A stretch of DNA of 64,000 nucleotides, from assembly GCA_023055425.1 (NCBI GenBank), contig JALGPY010000001.1, positions 69,868,994 to 69,932,993 on the forward strand. Direction: 5' to 3'. The notes beneath the pieces are model-generated. The model worked only from the letters and a program-made list of their open reading frames with translations, had not been told where the DNA came from and made no database searches. This DNA comes from Linanthus parryae. Taxonomy: Eukaryota; Streptophyta; Magnoliopsida; Ericales; Polemoniaceae. A program made the translations under genes and the position numbers. Of this stretch, positions 55,205 to 64,000 are shown piece by piece; within the stretch, counting starts at the first letter, position 1; every line of letters begins with the position of its first letter.

Positions 55205-58200
55205 CTAGAGCCAATCTGGCGCATCTCGTATGCCCATACTCCTAGTGTGCCCTTCATGCTTCCACTGCGTGAGAGGCTTCGTAAGCGGGTCTGACAGATT
55301 ATCATCTGTAGGAATCTTGCATATCCGAACGTCTCCTCTATCGATAATATCTCGAATCAGATGGAACTTCCTGAGCACGTGCTTGGACTTCTGGTGTGAC
55401 CTCGGTTCCTTTGATTGCGCGATCGCCCCAGTGTTGTCACAGAACAACTCCACTGGATCCGCAATGCTAGGGACCACACCAAGTTCAGAAACAAACTTTC
55501 TGATCCAAACAGCCTCCTTTGCTGCGCCATTTGCAGCAATGTACTCAGCCTCTGTTGTAGAATCAGCTACCGTCTCTTGCTTGGAACTCTTCCAGCTCAC
55601 CGCTGCTCCATTCAGGCAAAACACATATCCCGACTGTGATCTAAAGTCATCTCTATCGGTTTGGAAGCTTGCATCAGTGTAACCCCTTACACGCAACTCT
55701 TCCTCACCGCCAAACATCAAGAAAGCATCCTTAGTTCTTCTCAAGTACTTTAGGATGTTCTTGACAGCAATCCAGTGACTCTCACCCGGATTGGATTGGT
55801 ATCTGCTTGTCATACTCAAGGCATATGACACATCTGGTCTAGTACATAACATGGCGTACATGATGGATCCTATGGCCGAGGCATAGGGAACCCTACTCAT
55901 GCGTTCCTTCTCAATCTCATTGGAAGGACAACCACTCTTCGAAAGAGTGATTCCATGTGACATGGGCAAGAATCCCTTCTTGGAATCTTGCATGTTGAAC
56001 TGTTTCAACACCTTGTCAATATATGTACTTTGACTTAGGCCTAGCAACCTCTTAGATCTATCTCTATAGATCTTTATACCAAGTATATAGGCTGCTTCCC
56101 CTAAGTCTTTCATTGAGAAACACTTTCCTAGCCAATCTTTTACAGATTGCAGCATGGGAATGTCGTTTCCAATGAGTAGTATGTCATCCACATACAAGAC
56201 CAGAAAAGCTACAGAGCTCCCACTAACCTTCTTGTAGACACAAGACTCATCTTCGTTTCTGATGAAGCCAAACTCTTTGACCACTTCATCAAAACGTCGA
56301 TTCCAACTCCTAGAAGCTTGCTTCAATCCATAAATGGATCGTTGCAGCTTACAGACTTTGTTGGCTTGCTTTGGATCCTCAAAACCCTCCGGCTGTATCA
56401 TATACACGTCCTCGAGGAGATTCCCATAAAGGAATGCTGTTTTGACATCCATCTGCCAGATCTCATAGTCGTAGTATGCTGCAATTGCAAGTAGGATTCG
56501 GATGGATTTGGTCATTGCGACTGGTGAAAAGGTTTCATCATAGTCAATACCATGAATCTGTCTGAATCCTTTAGCCACCAATCGGCCCTTATAGGTAATC
56601 ACATTACCATCCATGTCGATCTTCTTCTTGAAGACCCACTTGCACCCTATGGGCCGCGCCCCGTCAGGTGGTTCCACCAAAGTCCATACTTTGTTGGCAT
56701 ACATGGATTCCATCTCGGATCTCATGGCGTCAAACCACTTCTGCGAGTCTGGGCCATTCATGGCCTCCTCATAGGTAGTAGGCTCATCATCTATGAGCAT
56801 CGTGTCACCGGAATCAGTTACGAGAAGTCCGTACCTCTCGGGTTCCTGGCGCACTCTACTAGATCTACGAAGCTCTTGTGTTACCTGAACAGGTGGATCC
56901 ACAACTGCTTGTGATTCCTGTTCATGTTCCATAATCGGTTCAGTAATTTGTGGTTCTTGAACTTCTTCAAGTTCTACATTCCTCCCACTTGCTTCTTTAG
57001 AGACAAACTCTCTTTCTAGAAACACGCCGGTCCGAGCAACAAACACTTTGTTCTCGGTTGGATTGTAGAAGTAGTATCCCTTAGTTTCCTTAGGGTACCC
57101 CACAAATTTACACTTATCCGATTTAGGCCCTAGCTTGTCTGATTGTAAACGTTTTACATAGACATCGCAGCCCCAAATCCTCATGAACGACAGTGTGGGA
57201 CGCCTCCCACTCCACATCTCATATGGTGTCTTCATGACTGATTTAGATGGAACACGGTTAATGGTAAAAGCTGCACTTAATAGAGCGTAGCCCCAAAACG
57301 ATAATGGAAGATCGGTTTGACACATCATAGACCGAACCATATCCAATAGGGTTCGATTCCTCCTCTCGGACACGCCATTCCATTGTGGTGTTCCGGGTGG
57401 AGTGAGTTGGGACACGATCCCACACTCTCTAAGATAGTCGTCAAACTCTTGGCTCAAGTATTCTCCTCCACGATCCGATCGTAGAGCCTTGATACTTTTG
57501 CCAAGTTGCTTCTCTATTTCATTCTTGAATTCTTTGAACATTTCAAAGGATTCGGATTTTGCCCTCATAAGGTACACAAATCCATATCTACTGTAATCAT
57601 CAGTAAACGTAATGAAGTAGACATAACCACCCCTGGCAGGCGTGGCAAATGGCCCACACACATCGGTATGTATGAGCGCCAATTGCTCACTAGTCCTCTC
57701 ACCTTTCTTATTGAAAGGGGACTTTGTCATTTTTCCCAATAAACAAGCCTCACATGTCTCATATGATTCAAAATCAAATGAGTCTAGCAATCCATCCTTA
57801 TGGAGTCTAGATACACGTTTCTCATTTATGTGGCCTAAACGACAATGCCATAAATAAGCAGGATTTAAATCATTTATTTTAATCCGCTTGGTATTAATGT
57901 TGTAGACAGGATTACTTAGATCAAGGACATAAAGTCCATTAAATAATTGCGCACTAAAATAGTGAATATTATTCAAATAAAAGGAACAACAATTGTTCTT
58001 TATTGAAATAATAAAACCTTCCTTGTCCAAACAAGAAATAGAAATAATGTTTCTGCTCATAGCAGGCACAAAATAGCAATTATTTAATTCTAAAACTAAT
58101 CCTGAGGGCAGAGATAGCTCGCAAACGCCTATGGCCAACGCAGCAACCTTTGCTCCATTCCCAACGCGCAGATCTACCTCCCCTTTAGCCAATCTTTTAC

Positions 58201-59155
58201 TTCTCTTTAGATCCTGCATATTTCGACAAATATGAGATCCACATCCAGTATCTAATACCCATGATGTAGAGACAGTTAAATTGACATCTACAACAAAAAT
58301 ACCTGGTGGTGGTGGAATCACTATTCCAAGCCGCTTGTCCTCCAGATATTTTGGGCAGTTCCTCCTCCAGTGTCCAGGTTGACTACAGTAGTGACATTCA
58401 CCCTTAGTCACGACCTTGGCAATCCCACCAACAGGCTTAAGGGCTTGTTCCTTGGACTTAGCAACTGACTTGCCTTTGCCCTTGGAGGAAGAGGCAAACT
58501 TTTTACCCTTTCCTTTATGCACCATCATAATGGCCTTGCCCTTACCCTTGTTGATGCTCTGTTCAGCCGTCCTCAACATGTTGAGCAAATCTGGCAGTGG
58601 TTTAACGATCTCGTTCATGTTATAGTTCATAATGAACTGTCCATAACTCTCGGGCAACGATTGCAACACGAGATCGGTTGCCAACTCTTGGCCGACCGGG
58701 AACCCAAGCCTGGCGAGATTCTCCAAGTACCCGATCATTCGGAGTACATGGGGTCCCACCGGGTTCCCTTCTGCCAGATGACATTTGAACAGTGCCTTTG
58801 AGACCTCATACCTCTCTACCCTCGCCTGCTCTTGGAAGAGCTGCTTTAGATGTTCGATCATATCGACAGCATTCATGTTCTCATGTTGCTTCTGAAGCTC
58901 AGAGGTCATGGTGCAAAGCATTAGGCAGGCCGCATCATTAGCGTCATCAACACGCTTTTGATACGCCTTTAAGGCAGCAGGTGTCTGATTCTCTGGACCT
59001 TCTGGAACTTGCTCCTCTATTGCGTACAGCTTTTTCTCTTGCTTGAGAACAATTCTCAAGTTTCTGTACCAATCAAGAAAGTTGGTTCCTGAGAGCTTGT
59101 CCTTCTCAAGGACAGATCGTAGGGAATGTTGTGAACTCGATGAGTTGTTTGCCAT
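55205..59155 (-). CDS. copia gag-pol polyprotein, intact
   Basis: A single open frame of 1316 residues from the Met at 59155 (MANNSSSSQHSLRS). An upstream in-frame Met at 59185 would add ten residues but looks like leader sequence. Order: gag (LSGTNFLDWYRNLR), Lys/Gly-rich basic stretch, CCHC knuckle CHYCSQPGHWRRNC near residue 250, protease WVLDTGCGSHIC near 300, integrase zinc finger (H..H..C..C, from LWHCRLGH), integrase DDE (HTDVCGPF, RSDRGGEY, GVSERRNRT), reverse transcriptase (MDVKTAFLYGN, then LYVDDILLIG near 1030) and RNase H (GYTDASFQTD, TTEAEY, FCDNTGAI). All catalytic residues are present with no stop or shift. Together with near-identical LTRs this suggests a recent, possibly mobile copy. 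Lineage within copia (Tork/TAR/Angela side) was not resolved. Confidence 0.97.
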   Translation of the reverse strand: MANNSSSSQHSLRSVLEKDKLSGTNFLDWYRNLRIVLKQEKKLYAIEEQVPEGPENQTPAALKAYQKRVDDANDAACLMLCTMTSELQKQHENMNAVDMIEHLKQLFQEQARVERYEVSKALFKCHLAEGNPVGPHVLRMIGYLENLARLGFPVGQELATDLVLQSLPESYGQFIMNYNMNEIVKPLPDLLNMLRTAEQSINKGKGKAIMMVHKGKGKKFASSSKGKGKSVAKSKEQALKPVGGIAKVVTKGECHYCSQPGHWRRNCPKYLEDKRLGIVIPPPPGIFVVDVNLTVSTSWVLDTGCGSHICRNMQDLKRSKRLAKGEVDLRVGNGAKVAALAIGVCELSLPSGLVLELNNCYFVPAMSRNIISISCLDKEGFIISIKNNCCSFYLNNIHYFSAQLFNGLYVLDLSNPVYNINTKRIKINDLNPAYLWHCRLGHINEKRVSRLHKDGLLDSFDFESYETCEACLLGKMTKSPFNKKGERTSEQLALIHTDVCGPFATPARGGYVYFITFTDDYSRYGFVYLMRAKSESFEMFKEFKNEIEKQLGKSIKALRSDRGGEYLSQEFDDYLRECGIVSQLTPPGTPQWNGVSERRNRTLLDMVRSMMCQTDLPLSFWGYALLSAAFTINRVPSKSVMKTPYEMWSGRRPTLSFMRIWGCDVYVKRLQSDKLGPKSDKCKFVGYPKETKGYYFYNPTENKVFVARTGVFLEREFVSKEASGRNVELEEVQEPQITEPIMEHEQESQAVVDPPVQVTQELRRSSRVRQEPERYGLLVTDSGDTMLIDDEPTTYEEAMNGPDSQKWFDAMRSEMESMYANKVWTLVEPPDGARPIGCKWVFKKKIDMDGNVITYKGRLVAKGFRQIHGIDYDETFSPVAMTKSIRILLAIAAYYDYEIWQMDVKTAFLYGNLLEDVYMIQPEGFEDPKQANKVCKLQRSIYGLKQASRSWNRRFDEVVKEFGFIRNEDESCVYKKVSGSSVAFLVLYVDDILLIGNDIPMLQSVKDWLGKCFSMKDLGEAAYILGIKIYRDRSKRLLGLSQSTYIDKVLKQFNMQDSKKGFLPMSHGITLSKSGCPSNEIEKERMSRVPYASAIGSIMYAMLCTRPDVSYALSMTSRYQSNPGESHWIAVKNILKYLRRTKDAFLMFGGEEELRVRGYTDASFQTDRDDFRSQSGYVFCLNGAAVSWKSSKQETVADSTTEAEYIAANGAAKEAVWIRKFVSELGVVPSIADPVELFCDNTGAIAQSKEPRSHQKSKHVLRKFHLIRDIIDRGDVRICKIPTDDNLSDPLTKPLTQWKHEGHTRSMGIRDAPDWL

Positions 59156-60825
59156 TTGGGATTCTACAAAAAGGAAAATACGCAAGTTTTAGTATTTGTG
59201 AATTTTTGACTATATTTAATAATGGCTAGTTTATTAAATATAGCTCCCACTATTTTTCTACGGATTAATAACCCTCAAGATATTAATGCGGAAAATATCT
59301 TTATATTTTCTAGTGGGCCAAGATCCATCTTTTTCATCTCCTTATGAGCTTGCTTTGGCAAGTCACCCATAATTCGATTACTTCTTAGGTAGGAACAATT
59401 CCAATTGCATCCCATATGCAACTCTTGGTTTAATCGGGCAAATAACTCCTTATTTATCCATCCATATGGATAATCCCAATTGATTGCCTCTAGGTTTCTT
59501 AATCAAATTAATAGCCTAGTTGTGCTCAACCTCTTATCTAAACAATTGCACATTGTTACGTGCCATCGCATTCCATCATTATGAACCAAGTCGCCATGCT
59601 TTGGCACGCACGAACTTGATAAATAATGATGATAATGAGTGTTTAAATAACGAGAAGGCAAGAACACAATATTTTAAAATTTGAGGGATTTTTCTTCAAT
59701 TTTAATTATTTTGTTGATCAATATCAACTAATCTATCTATTTGAGTTTGGGCACAACTCCAAATAATAGATCCGGGTTGTCTAATTATCTTATTATCCTA
59801 ATTGCATGCATCATCCATACACCAACCACACAAATAATAAGACAATAAATAAACAACCACAAAACAGAAATTAAACGTGATGTGGATATGGCCTTTTCTA
59901 GACTAAGATAATTCCAAGCCAATGGAATTATCTATGAACCCTAAACAAACACACATCTCCATGCGTCTTGATCCTTTTGGTCCATCCTTCATAGTCATGT
60001 GGAATGCTCCATGCTCCATGTTTTGTGGCTCCTTTGGCTTTGGGCTTCTTTTCTTCAATCTTGGCTAACAATCTACTTTATCTAGCACTATCTAATACCT
60101 ATACTAAATAAAATAAATCTCACAAGTTGAGAAAAAAAATGGCACGCAGGCCATAAAACCCTAATTAATTATTACAATTAATTGATCAGCTCGTAGGCCG
60201 TAAAACCAAACCACAAAATTAAACATCCACATCAAACCACATCCTAAGGCCATATCCAATCACCATGCGATTTGCACATAAACAGTTAAAATCCAATTTT
60301 AACGCGCTTGGTCAATTTTAATTGATTTTAGGATTTCTAGGGTTAAAACGGTCCATGGGCCCAACAATCCAATTGCCCGGGCCCAAATAAGTGAACCACA
60401 AAGCCCTAGGGCCGGCCCGGCCCAAAACCCGCAAGCTAGGCCCGCGGGTTAGGGCCGCCCGCCCCCTTAGGGCGCCAAGCTTGGGCGGCAAGCAAGGGGG
60501 GGGGGCGGCTCCCTAGGGGCCGAACCTTCCTTGTGGAGGTTGTTTCCAAAACAACCTCCTTGCTTGGAGCCCAAGTTTGGTTGTTTCCTTGTTGTGGGAG
60601 AACTCCTTCTTCCCCAAGGATGCCCAAACCCTAGATCTATGATCCTAAAATTTCTTAAACTCACCAATTCATGCATCCAATGCAATAATTGGGTCTTGTT
60701 TTGATTAATTCTTTGACAAATTGCATCCAATGCTTGATTTGTCTTGTTTTACGCGATAAACAACAAATTAAGGTGTAAAACAACAAGAATGTAACACATA
60801 AACTACGTTTATGCTCTATGACCTG
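59156..60825 (-). other. long untranslated leader of element C
   Basis: About 1.7 kb between PBS and start codon. A pyrimidine tract ending in TTTTTGTAG lies nine bases before the ATG on the minus strand and could be a splice acceptor. Includes a 10-G run at 60496-60505. Confidence 0.6.
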
Positions 60826-60839
60826 TGGCTCTGATACCA
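60826..60839 (-). promoter_or_regulatory. primer-binding site of C (Met-tRNA type)
   Basis: Minus-strand TGGTATCAGAGCCA, one base from the LTR, complementary to initiator Met-tRNA. Confidence 0.93.
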
Positions 60840-60840
60840 C

Positions 60841-62272
60841 TGTAGGGTTTTGATTCATGGATCGCGCAAACGGAAGCATAATCAAACAAATAACCATGCA
60901 AAACCCTCCAAGGATCACAAGTCTAGATGCATAACGATAGTGAAGGTAAGAAATCATAAACACACCTTTGGGTTCTCCTTGATGACTTCAAACGCGAATA
61001 GTGTCACGTTCTCTATAGTTGATCCACGCCTAGAGTTGTTCCTAGATCTCCAATCACCTTGGTGCTAGCCCGGATTGAAAGGAGGGTGAAGAAATCACGC
61101 AAAACGAGGCACCAAAAGGGGCTCGGCCCTTTGTGGCGTCGGGGACAAGGGGGCGGCGGCAAAGGGGGCGGCGTCCCTCTTTGTGGCTTGATCTCTCTCT
61201 CCTTTGATCTCTCCTACTCTTGTTATGTTCTCTCTAGAGCATAAAAGTATGTAGGGAAGGAAGGAGGAGGGTCCTTTATATAGTCCAACAACTCCTTGTT
61301 AACTACCTAAAGGACTTATTCTAGTCCTACTAGAATTCAATTTAGTCCCTTCCTTGCAAATTAGTCCCTACTAAGTTTGCAAGGGTTTGCAAAGTGATCC
61401 TTCTAATTAATTAATCCAATTAATTAATTCCACAATCTAGTACAACTCTATATAGCGTGTGACCCCATAGGTTCTATCTAGTTGGTAGCAACTCTTTGCT
61501 AATATGGAGCGGTTTCTAGCAAAACATCCATTCTAGCCAACTAATAGAATAGTCATCTAGACAACCTTGTACAAGTATTTGTCTCATCCCTTTGCCTCCA
61601 TATCCGGATTGGACACGAGACATACAAGTCACACTCGTATATCCAATCCCTAGTTTCTCGATCCATGGAATAGCCTTATTCGTGCAAATAACATCAATAT
61701 CCCATATATTGATTTATTTGAGTCTGGCCAGACATTCTATAAGCACTATCCTCGAGTGGCCTTGGATATTCGATCCCGTTATGTGGGAGGGGCAAATCCT
61801 CTCTACGTCCACTACGATCTCTAAGCTTGCTTCTCATTGTATCCAGTACACGCCTTTATAACTACCCAGTTACGGTGTAGCGTTTAACGCTACCAAGATC
61901 ACAATGATCCACAACTAGAATATCTAGTGACTTCAAGTCTAAGGATGACAATACCATTGTACCCGAGAAGCACTTGTGACTCAACATAACGTGTATGTAG
62001 CCTTCTCGGTGATGGGTCAATCCAGTGCAACATTCCGTAATGCACACCTATGTGTTGGATCGTGATATCTCCATATCAATCCAACCCCATACTAGTCTAT
62101 AGATGATTGTCCCATTTAATCATTATACTCGACTAGGGATATTTAAGATAAACAACACGATTGTAAATCTAAGGACTTCATTATATTAAATATCCAATAA
62201 ATAATAAATGAATTTCTAGCCAATTACAAATTCATACTAAACTAGATTGCCTCTAGGGCATCTATTCCAACA
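60841..62272 (-). repeat. 5' LTR of element C
   Basis: 1432 bp, same limits as the 3' copy. TATATAAAG at 61274-61282 on the minus strand. Confidence 0.95.
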
Positions 62273-63042
62273 GGTTTCGTATCCAGATTTTATGACTACT
62301 TCGTTTATGGATTCATGATGATTATCTTAATTCAGCAAGTTATATCTGTTATTCTGGTTTTGATTGTTATCGTATATGCATGATAGGATTGATCACCCAG
62401 GATTGCTATAGACCCGAGCTTGTAGGTGAAAACGGCAAGTTAGGGTTAGGAAGAAAAACCAGGATTTAGTACCTTACCCAGATAGACCGACCAGAGAAAG
62501 GGAGATAGGGCTAGCATCGAAAAACGTGAGACCAACTGTTAGAGAATTGGACCTGGGCCATTCGGACAGGTTAGAAACCCTAACAGGATTAGACCGAGAC
62601 TGCAGATTTAGGCAGCTTAACAAGAATCCGAAAGTCTGCAGGATCGGGATTACGTGTGGAATCTGAAAAGTCACCGCACAACTGGTACGTTGCACAGATA
62701 TCGAAACTGCTGAGTGTTTTCATAATCAAACGTAAAACTGAAATCTGTAGAAACCCTAGGGGATCCTGGAACCTAGTTTTCATCTATTATCGTTACAACC
62801 AATTCAACTTATTTCAGAAAACGTCACAAAAAATATTTACGTTTACGTTTTTAATTTCTGTTTTTAGTTTAGTCACTACAATCACAACCTACTCCTCCTT
62901 GTTACTACACTCAGTTAACCTAAACTGACAACGTGAGTAAACACGAAATAGTCCTCGTGGGAACGATCACCCGAGTCTAATTGCACCCGGTATTACAAGA
63001 TTCGTACACTTGCGACAGCACGTTAGTTTGCGCATCACTGTT

Positions 63043-64000
63043 TAATAAAGATGGATTATTCAGATTTTTGGTGGAATTTCACGGGCCTTTATGGGGATCC
63101 CGTATACTCGGATCGAGGTAATATATGGGCTTTGGATGATAAACTCCGTTGGCATGATATAGAACTGTGGTACGTAATGGGGAATTTTAACACATTCACA
63201 TCAAATAAGGAGAAGGAAGGGGAACGTTCATTCCTTTCAATCAATTTTCACCGTTTATTGAAGTTTTACATCGTAATAACCTCATAGATCTTGGTTTTTC
63301 GGGTCCGCGATTCATGTGGGCTAACAATAAAAGCGACGATCTCTCGATCCGCGAACTCTTAGACCATGTTGTGTCCACGCCTGAATGGCTAGAATTTTTT
63401 GTCGGGTCACGAGTAACTCACCTTGTGGCTTTTTGTTCAGATCATCTACTAGTGAACCTAGACATCAACCCGCATCTGCGCAGGAGGCTGACACCTAAGA
63501 GAAGGCGGTAATATTTTGAAGCTTCATGGTGGAGCACGAGGTCCTTTTGGATAGATCAAGACAGGCTGGGATGGATCTTGAAACATCCAATCCCTGCTAG
63601 ATGGTGCAACCAGACAATTGCAGCAGTGGAGCCATATTGAACTGGGTGACCACACAACGAAATTACGAATGGTGCGGAACATATTGCGCTTTTTGGCTGA
63701 GTAACAATAATATGCTTGGGTGGTAGAAGATGGCAAACAATTGAAGAGGGAGTATGACGAGCTAATGCAGCTGGATGAGATAAGATGGTTGCAAAGAAGA
63801 TGCGTAAATTGGATTCATTTTGGTGATAAAAATATCCGCTACTTTCACAACAAAGCCTCTTCTCGGCCACGAAGGAACTTCATATTTGGGCTTGAACATG
63901 AGAATGGTATTTGGAGAGAAGACACGGATGAGATTACATCAATATTGCAGGAGCATTTCGCGGCATTATTCGCTACGAGACCCCAACTGAGACTTCGATA
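63043..64000 (+). pseudogene. LINE ORF2, endonuclease to RT linker, runs off the window
   Basis: Picks up after the D insertion: WWNFTGLYGDP, WYVMGNFN (the GDFN motif with D changed to N), FRGLLK-like region, then RDSCGLTIKAT and SDHLLVNLDI in other frames, and IRWLQRRCVNWIHFGDKN / RYFHNKASSRPRR, the linker before the LINE reverse transcriptase. Many stops and shifts. The reverse transcriptase itself would lie past the window end. Confidence 0.8.

Larger units (their letters stand above)
53759..62272 (-). mobile_element. element C: full-length, young copia retrotransposon
   Basis: Inserted in the D 3' LTR with target duplication GGTTT (53754-53758 and 62273-62277). On its own strand the 5' LTR is 60841-62272 and the 3' LTR 53759-55190, each 1432 bp. 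I noticed one difference between them (C at about 54110, A at about 61192). PBS, polypurine tract and the complete gag-pol ORF are present. It belongs to the same family as element B. Confidence 0.97.
43334..63037 (+). mobile_element. element D: Athila-lineage gypsy retrotransposon, interrupted by C
   Basis: Target duplication CTGTT at 43329-43333 and 63038-63042. The 5' LTR is 43334-44920 and the 3' LTR 52550-63037 (split by element C). The PBS is a perfect match to tRNA-Asp. Gag without zinc knuckle, a DLGAS protease, an FMDDF reverse transcriptase and an HHCC integrase identify the Athila group. No env-like ORF is present after pol. LTRs differ at roughly 23 positions as read by eye (about 1.5%), apart from a 380-bp insertion in the 3' copy. 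Confidence 0.93.
52550..63037 (+). repeat. 3' LTR of element D, split by element C
   Basis: The two parts are 52550-53758 and 62278-63037, together 1969 bp, against 1587 bp for the 5' LTR. The extra 380 bp lies at the palindrome pair (about 52975-53342). The two sides rejoin at the duplicated GGTTT. Confidence 0.92.
25970..64000 (+). mobile_element. plant L1-type LINE, split in three by nested LTR elements; runs off the window
   Basis: The LINE pieces are about 25970-27682, 42954-43333 and 63038-64000; everything between belongs to later insertions E and D. The three pieces read in order as ORF1 (DUF4283/zinc-knuckle type), the start of the ORF2 endonuclease, and the rest of the endonuclease plus the beginning of the reverse-transcriptase linker. 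The left border is approximate; the right end lies outside the window. Confidence 0.8.

Overview
The window is nuclear DNA of a flowering plant, most likely a eudicot. The evidence is one intron-rich plant-specific gene of the XS/XH (IDN2/FDM) family, plant lineages of LTR retrotransposons (Athila-type Ty3/gypsy, Sirevirus-like and other Ty1/copia), a plant L1-type LINE, a Mutator-like element and Stowaway-type MITEs. I could not identify the species. No rRNA, tRNA, CRISPR or bacterial-style operon was seen.

Layout. (1) 1-4140: 3' end of a decayed Sirevirus-like copia element (env-like ORF, polypurine tract, LTR start) with a solo copia LTR (2523-3789) inside it and a cluster of nested hairpins. 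(2) 4141-14400: the only recognisable host gene, an RNA-directed DNA methylation factor of the FDM/IDN2 family. It has a 5'UTR exon near 5290-5472 and six coding exons from 6963 to 14195 (689 codons deduced), with TE pieces in its introns and a foldback MITE just upstream. (3) 14400-17460: intergenic, with a probable short copia LTR remnant. (4) About 17463-22250: a decayed Mutator-like (MULE) element with long imperfect terminal inverted repeats and a FAR1/MULE transposase pseudogene; a Stowaway MITE sits in its right repeat. (5) 22470-25093: a 2.6-kb non-autonomous element with TA duplication and CTCCGTCC-type ends. (6) 25.97-64.0 kb: a plant LINE broken into three pieces by two independently nested LTR stacks.

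Nesting of region 6, supported by LTR ends, primer-binding sites, polypurine tracts and 5-bp target duplications. Element E (27683-42953, Athila-like, gag-pol deleted, env-like ORF kept) lies in the LINE, and copia element B (33186-40445, decayed) lies inside E. Element D (43334-63037, Athila, gag-pro intact, pol broken by a poly-G frameshift and one integrase stop) lies 376 bp further along the same LINE. Copia element C (53759-62272, minus strand) lies inside D's 3' LTR. C has a full-length gag-pol ORF and two 1432-bp LTRs in which I noticed one difference, so it is the youngest and possibly still competent. LTR divergence judged by eye (C about 0.1%, D about 1.5%, E and B about 4%) agrees with the nesting order.

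The most unusual signal is a 14-bp perfect palindrome, TGCGTATATACGCA. It occurs in both LTRs and in the post-pol region of element D, always in pairs or triplets whose starts are exactly 18 bp apart. A 330-bp stretch of unrelated DNA has been inserted at one of these pairs.
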